Positions 40,979 through 45,179 of a stretch of 45,179 bases of DNA are shown here, one piece after another. Numbering within the stretch: the stretch's first letter is position 1; every line of letters starts with the position of its first letter. The notes beneath the pieces are model-generated. The model ran no database searches. It saw nothing but the letters and a program-made list of their open reading frames with translations, and was not told the DNA's origin. Source of the stretch: Asterionellopsis glacialis (taxonomy: Eukaryota > Bacillariophyta > Plagiogrammaphyceae > Rhaphoneidales > Asterionellopsidaceae); assembly GCA_014885115.2 (NCBI GenBank), contig WKLE02000658.1, forward strand, positions 1 through 45,179. Direction: 5' to 3'. The translations under genes and the position numbers were made by a program.

Positions 40979-42484
40979 TCTTTGTTAATGGTATATGTGA
41001 TGGACTTGATTTAGAACTAGTAGAAAGGGAGAAAGAGGAAGAAGGATAATTCACAATCTCTATTCGTAGACAATGTTTTTCCTTTATTCTTTATACGCTG
41101 TGCTCCAAAATGGTCCAAAGAGGGTGGTTTTTTTCCCAGCAAATACTGTAATCGCCAAGATTCGACAGACTAACTCTTTCTTTTTCAAAAGTAATTTTTT
41201 CAAAATTTTGTTGTGTTCCTTCGTTCGGTTTTCTTATTTCTACTTCATACATTAAATGTGGTGGAGACACAATGAGACTGACTGACTGTGTGTATAATTG
41301 GAGTCGCAATGATCATTGACATGCATGGGGCGAGAGACTTCAATTTCCGAGAATTCTTTTGATTGAGAAGGTGGTGGCGCGAACATACAAATCCGAATAA
41401 TTGCTCAGGCATGCATGTTTGGTAAAACTGTAAGCATAGAGGTACTGTAATCTATGAGTACCCACAATGTTACCCATATAGGAGGCCATTACATTCCTAC
41501 GAGCACGTACAATGTACGTAAAGCCGTCTGTACCTGGTACTCATCTTACGAACTTTTACTTCATCATTTTTTTGTCCTTCTTGTTGTGGTGCCTCACTGT
41601 CCACAATTGCCACCATTAAGCAGTCATCAATTCTGTATATATGATAAGGTAGTTGTTTTACTGGCTGCACCTCTTCTAACTGCAAAACTTCATCAGCTAA
41701 TTTCACACAAGAACGATACAATGTAGATAAATGTGTATTTCATATTACAGAGATTTAAGTGAAAAAGAAATGGTTTTGATTTGTTGGCGTTCAAACTCAT
41801 ACTTATAATATTCGCTCCTAACAAATGACAAGTTTCATCCAAAAGAGGATTTGACACACTGAAAATCCGAAAATTGGTAGCATGCACCCAAGTTGTCTTG
41901 TCAGTCGAGTTTCTCCCCACAAGAAAGGATTTTCACGTTATCATAATCTACCATCAAGCTTTCGCAGAGGTTTCCCTGTTTTCGTCACTTTTGCCTAAAA
42001 GAAAAGCGAGCTGTTCTTTAGTCCAATAAACCATCGGTCTAATTGAGGTTTTAACCTGGATTTCCCGAGAAAGTGTGCAAGGTTCTTAATTACGTTTATT
42101 AGACATGACCACGTTCGCAATAGATATCGTCTAACAAAGGGCCAGGATTGCCCTTTGGTGTCGAGGTATGTAAAAACCTCTGACATTTGGAGCCCATCTG
42201 GAGAGAAAAATTGTACTGTTTCATTATTCAACTCGCAGAAGACGCAGACACTTGGGGGATTAATCTCTTGTAGCAGTAAAGAAAGGAGACAACAACAACA
42301 GACATTTCAAAGAAAAATGCTACTGGCTCAACACGAATCGAAATTTTATTCCTTAAATCAAAAAAGATGTTATGCATCATGTGTATGAAAAATGCAAATT
42401 AAAATAAATTAGGGTACCCAGATTGTTGAATTGGAAAATGTAGCGCGTGATGACCATTTTTATGGATTCCAACACCTATTCAAA
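40979..42484. other. 1.5-kb intergenic region
   Basis: No convincing gene. A minus-strand open frame at 41995-42231 (ETVQFFSPDGLQMSEVFT) has no ATG at its start and may be a remnant or chance. A TACCTGGTAC site lies at 41531-41540. Confidence 0.4.
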
Positions 42485-44350
42485 CTATGGAAACGGTGCT
42501 GCACCAATACCCATAACACTTTGGCGTTGCATAGATAGTCTTCTCATCACGGCCCTTTCCTCCTCCCTAATCTGTCGCCTTTCCTTCTGTTTCACTTCGT
42601 TTTGGGGCTTTTCGGTATCATCATCGTTCTTGTCATTAGCACTACCTGAAGCAACTCCTAAGTAATTAGTGCTTGATTTCTCCGTCGTCTTCGTTCTTGT
42701 CGACACTCGGTTTTCTTCCAATTTGTCATCATCATCATTGTTGTCACCATTGCTACCCATTGCAACTCGCAAATCACTTGTGCTTGATTTCTTTGTCGGA
42801 TTAGTTCTTGTCGATACTCCGTTTTCTTCCCATTTATCACTATCATTTTCAATAACTCGTTCTAGTTCCTTCCTGCGGACACTAGTATTTCCATGTTTTG
42901 ACATGTTGAGGTTGCTTTCATGTCTTGGCATGATGAGGTCAGGGTCATCCGATTGACCAGTACTCCAAACGCATTCTTCTACGCCATGCAGGAACGCATC
43001 AGCACCCATTAATTCTTCGTCAAGAGTTATGCGCAAACCTGATCTTGGATCCTTCCAATCTTTTGAAACAGCTACACCGATCAGATAAAAAAATATGGAA
43101 GAACAAGCCGCCGACCACAGCATGATTATTGCGATACCCATAGATTGAATACCAAGTAATTCAAATCCACCACCACGGAAAAGTCCATCCCTAACCTCGA
43201 TACCGGGTAAAGAGCTGTCTGCAAAGAGACCAACCGCAACTAATCCCCATATGGAAGCAGCAAAGTGTACCCCAAGTGCACCTACTGGATCATCTATTTG
43301 GAGATGCTTCACGTACTGATTAGAAGTGATAGCAATCAAACCTCCAAAGGCGCCAATTATAAGAGCATCGTACGTATGGACAGCCGCGCATGACGGTGTG
43401 ATAGCAACAAGTGATCCAAGGATTCCATTGACAATGTCATTCACCCTAATTAGCTTCCGCTTTGTCCATAACAAACTCCACAAAATTGCTACGATCCCAC
43501 CGCCTGATGTAGCATTAATGGTTGTAATGGCTGCCCGTGTCGCTACGACCCACTTTTGACCTGTAATTCCAAAGCTAGATCCACAATTGAAACCAATCCA
43601 TCCCCACCAGAGCATGAACAGTCCAAACAGCATGGAAACCGGTGAGGATGGTTTGAAAGCACTTTTAGGCCGGGTGCCGTCGAAGCGCCCCGTCCGTGGG
43701 CCTAACATCAAAATGGCCACTAGTCCATTCATTCCTCCTACTAAATGAACAGGTCCGCCACCTGCAAAATCATGCATACCATGCTGATTGAGCCACCCAT
43801 CGTCGGCCCAAACCCAATGGGCCACAAAGGCATATACAAATATGGAGAAGAATGCAAAGATACAGTATACCAAAAATCTCATTCTCATGGCGACACATCC
43901 ACTAACTATGGTAGTTGACGTGGCTGCGAAACTAAATTGAAATACGTATTTAGAGAAGAAAAGACCTGAAGCATTCGCGCTATAACTCCCATTCGGAGAA
44001 AATTGTCCGAGACCCATAAATGGACTCGATGGTTTGCCATACGATATACCATATCCAAATAACCAGTAGGCCAAACTACCAAAAATAACGTCGGCAACAT
44101 TCTTGATCATAATGTTGATTTCATTGCCACTCGTTGAACTTCCCATTTCCAACAATCCAAACCCTGATTGCATCGTTAGAATAACAAAACTTGATGTGAG
44201 CACCCAAGTGGCATCATCTGCAAAATCGGCTTCTTCATCTCCCCCTAATGTAAAGCTGGTTGGATTATTTGAGGTTATCTCTTGCTTTAAATCTTGGAAA
44301 ACCTCACAAAATTCAAGAGCAGTGCAGTTCATAGCACCTAATGTATTCAT
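42485..44350 (-). CDS. AMT: Ammonium transporter (AMT/MEP/Rh family)
   Basis: The 621-residue protein starts at MNTLGAMNC. Eleven membrane helices run from about 47 to 445. Family motifs in order are SGFGLLEMGSSTSGNE in helix 1, GMHDFAGGGPVHLVGG with the first pore His, MLFGLFMLWWGWIGFNCGSS, then DPVGALGVHFAASIWGLVA with the second pore His. The cytosolic start of the tail (SGLRITLDEELMGADAFLHG) is the regulatory loop. A long acidic, Ser/Thr-rich tail of about 150 residues follows and includes a 37-residue tandem duplication. It brings NH4+ across the plasma membrane, important in nitrogen-limited phytoplankton. Phosphorylation of the tail loop is known in plant family members. It is intronless. 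Confidence 0.95.
   Translation of the reverse strand: MNTLGAMNCTALEFCEVFQDLKQEITSNNPTSFTLGGDEEADFADDATWVLTSSFVILTMQSGFGLLEMGSSTSGNEINIMIKNVADVIFGSLAYWLFGYGISYGKPSSPFMGLGQFSPNGSYSANASGLFFSKYVFQFSFAATSTTIVSGCVAMRMRFLVYCIFAFFSIFVYAFVAHWVWADDGWLNQHGMHDFAGGGPVHLVGGMNGLVAILMLGPRTGRFDGTRPKSAFKPSSPVSMLFGLFMLWWGWIGFNCGSSFGITGQKWVVATRAAITTINATSGGGIVAILWSLLWTKRKLIRVNDIVNGILGSLVAITPSCAAVHTYDALIIGAFGGLIAITSNQYVKHLQIDDPVGALGVHFAASIWGLVAVGLFADSSLPGIEVRDGLFRGGGFELLGIQSMGIAIIMLWSAACSSIFFYLIGVAVSKDWKDPRSGLRITLDEELMGADAFLHGVEECVWSTGQSDDPDLIMPRHESNLNMSKHGNTSVRRKELERVIENDSDKWEENGVSTRTNPTKKSSTSDLRVAMGSNGDNNDDDDKLEENRVSTRTKTTEKSSTNYLGVASGSANDKNDDDTEKPQNEVKQKERRQIREEERAVMRRLSMQRQSVMGIGAAPFP
42614..42835. repeat. In-gene 111-bp tandem duplication in the AMT tail
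   Basis: Two adjacent 111-bp copies (42725-42835 and 42614-42724 in coding order) encode KWEENGVSTRTNPTKKSST... and KLEENRVSTRTKTTEKSST..., each ending in an Asp/Asn run. The GCTTGATTTC block at 42671 and 42782 shows the offset on the plus strand. It is in frame, so the transporter remains intact. Confidence 0.9.
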
Positions 44351-45179
44351 GAAGCTATTTTAGCTATTTCGATTTTGTTGAAATGCGAGATTAATGACAA
44401 ATAACCTGCATTGTCAGGCTGCTTGTATACGCTCGACATACTGCAAATGTCGTACCTGATAAAAGGATTTTTGGTTCACGAACGTCACTTGAGTAATGAA
44501 AGTAGCAGATAGATTGTATATATACAGTTGTAATGTTAATTCTAATTCTAATTCTAATGGTGGTGTAACCCCAGCCTTGAACCTTAAAATAATCAGAACC
44601 CTAGTCACTCTTGTCGTGGGATACAAGTGTTGATCTACGTTTGGTTTTATTTTCAAGTGATAATAATTTGAATTCTAAGTGATGCTTCATGGATACCACA
44701 ATCAGCATCCCCTTCTAAGATCCGGTGTAAGAGCTGCCAATGAATGAATCTGATGGTTTAGATAACATTCTCATAGTCTTTTAAATTCTGTGGTTTGATT
44801 AGCACTATAACCACTCGATTCATCACCTAGCATCACCTAGGTAACATCCTTGCTTCATGGGCATGATACCCTGTTGACCTTAATCATAGTTTTGACATAA
44901 AATTCGTTTTCAGATTACAGGAACAGTTACCTTGTTCCATTTGATTGAGTTTGATTGATCTTGTTTGATTTCTTTTGAATGCAACTTGTCGTAGATCACT
45001 TTTGTGCCTGGTTAAACCATAAAATTGGATTTTGTTGAGCCTGAAGTACACTCCCTGTAGGAAACTCTTGAGGATGGATGATTGATGTGTGGGCAAGCAG
45101 ACGGACTCACAAGAAATTACCATTTACTAAAAGTTCCTGATTCTTACTACTTACTAGATTGCCGGATATTCTCCGGATT
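44351..45179. other. Gene-free end of window
   Basis: It contains the AMT promoter. Small repeats are TTCTAA in tandem at 44537-44556, CATCACCTAG twice at 44821-44840 and TTGATTGA/TTTGATT repeats at 44940-44970. No gene seen. Confidence 0.45.

Noticed and set aside
41995..42231. Open minus-strand frame with protein-like start (SPDGLQMSEVFT)
   Set aside because: No ATG, no splice context, no downstream continuation; chance or an old remnant.

Overview
This window looks like nuclear DNA of a diatom or a close photosynthetic stramenopile. The strongest marker is a 484-residue front-end desaturase that reads almost collinearly with the diatom delta-6 fatty acid desaturase I know from Phaeodactylum. 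Other pointers are membrane-anchored LRR and Ser/Thr/Pro-linker surface proteins of a diatom style, a secreted Lys-rich repeat protein resembling silica-associated proteins, a short HSF-type factor, and single-copy genes with few, short (75-196 bp) GT-AG introns. I cannot name the species.

Bases 1-5100 are a graveyard of transposable-element genes: a broken Tc1/mariner-like transposase that still carries an intron, an unidentified coiled-coil gene broken by two adjacent stop codons, and a third degenerate gene with several frameshifts. Between and around them lie a perfect 31-bp inverted repeat, a duplicated ~175-bp segment and a 22-bp imperfect inverted repeat. Several of the stops can be explained by single C-to-T changes.

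Bases 5614-12777 hold a membrane-anchored CK2-like pseudokinase (-), a 2.5-kb gene-free stretch, a MgtC-type membrane protein (+) and an unrecognised surface protein (-). The gene-free stretch contains a candidate 867-bp non-autonomous piggyBac-like element with TTAA flanks and a ~146-bp tandem repeat.

Bases 13156-25400 hold a metallo-beta-lactamase-fold hydrolase (+, one intron), the delta-6 desaturase (-), a 2-oxoglutarate/Fe(II) dioxygenase with low-complexity inserts (+), a four-exon LRR membrane protein (+), an unknown 207-residue protein (-), and a secreted lysine-rich repeat protein (+) that is the most attractive candidate for something new.

Bases 26006-44350 hold a small Ser-rich protein (+), cullin-3 (-), a nuclear J-domain protein (+), a TPR-linked methyltransferase (-), an MFS sugar-type transporter with four exons (+), a heat-shock-factor-type transcription factor (-), a mitochondrial-carrier-like protein (-) and an ammonium transporter with a duplicated acidic tail segment (-). 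Intergenic DNA from about 29 kb to 41.5 kb is sprinkled with a short motif, TACCTGGTA or its complement. There is no sign of operons. The genes are unrelated housekeeping, transport, surface and regulatory functions on both strands, and I see no CRISPR array, rRNA or convincing tRNA.
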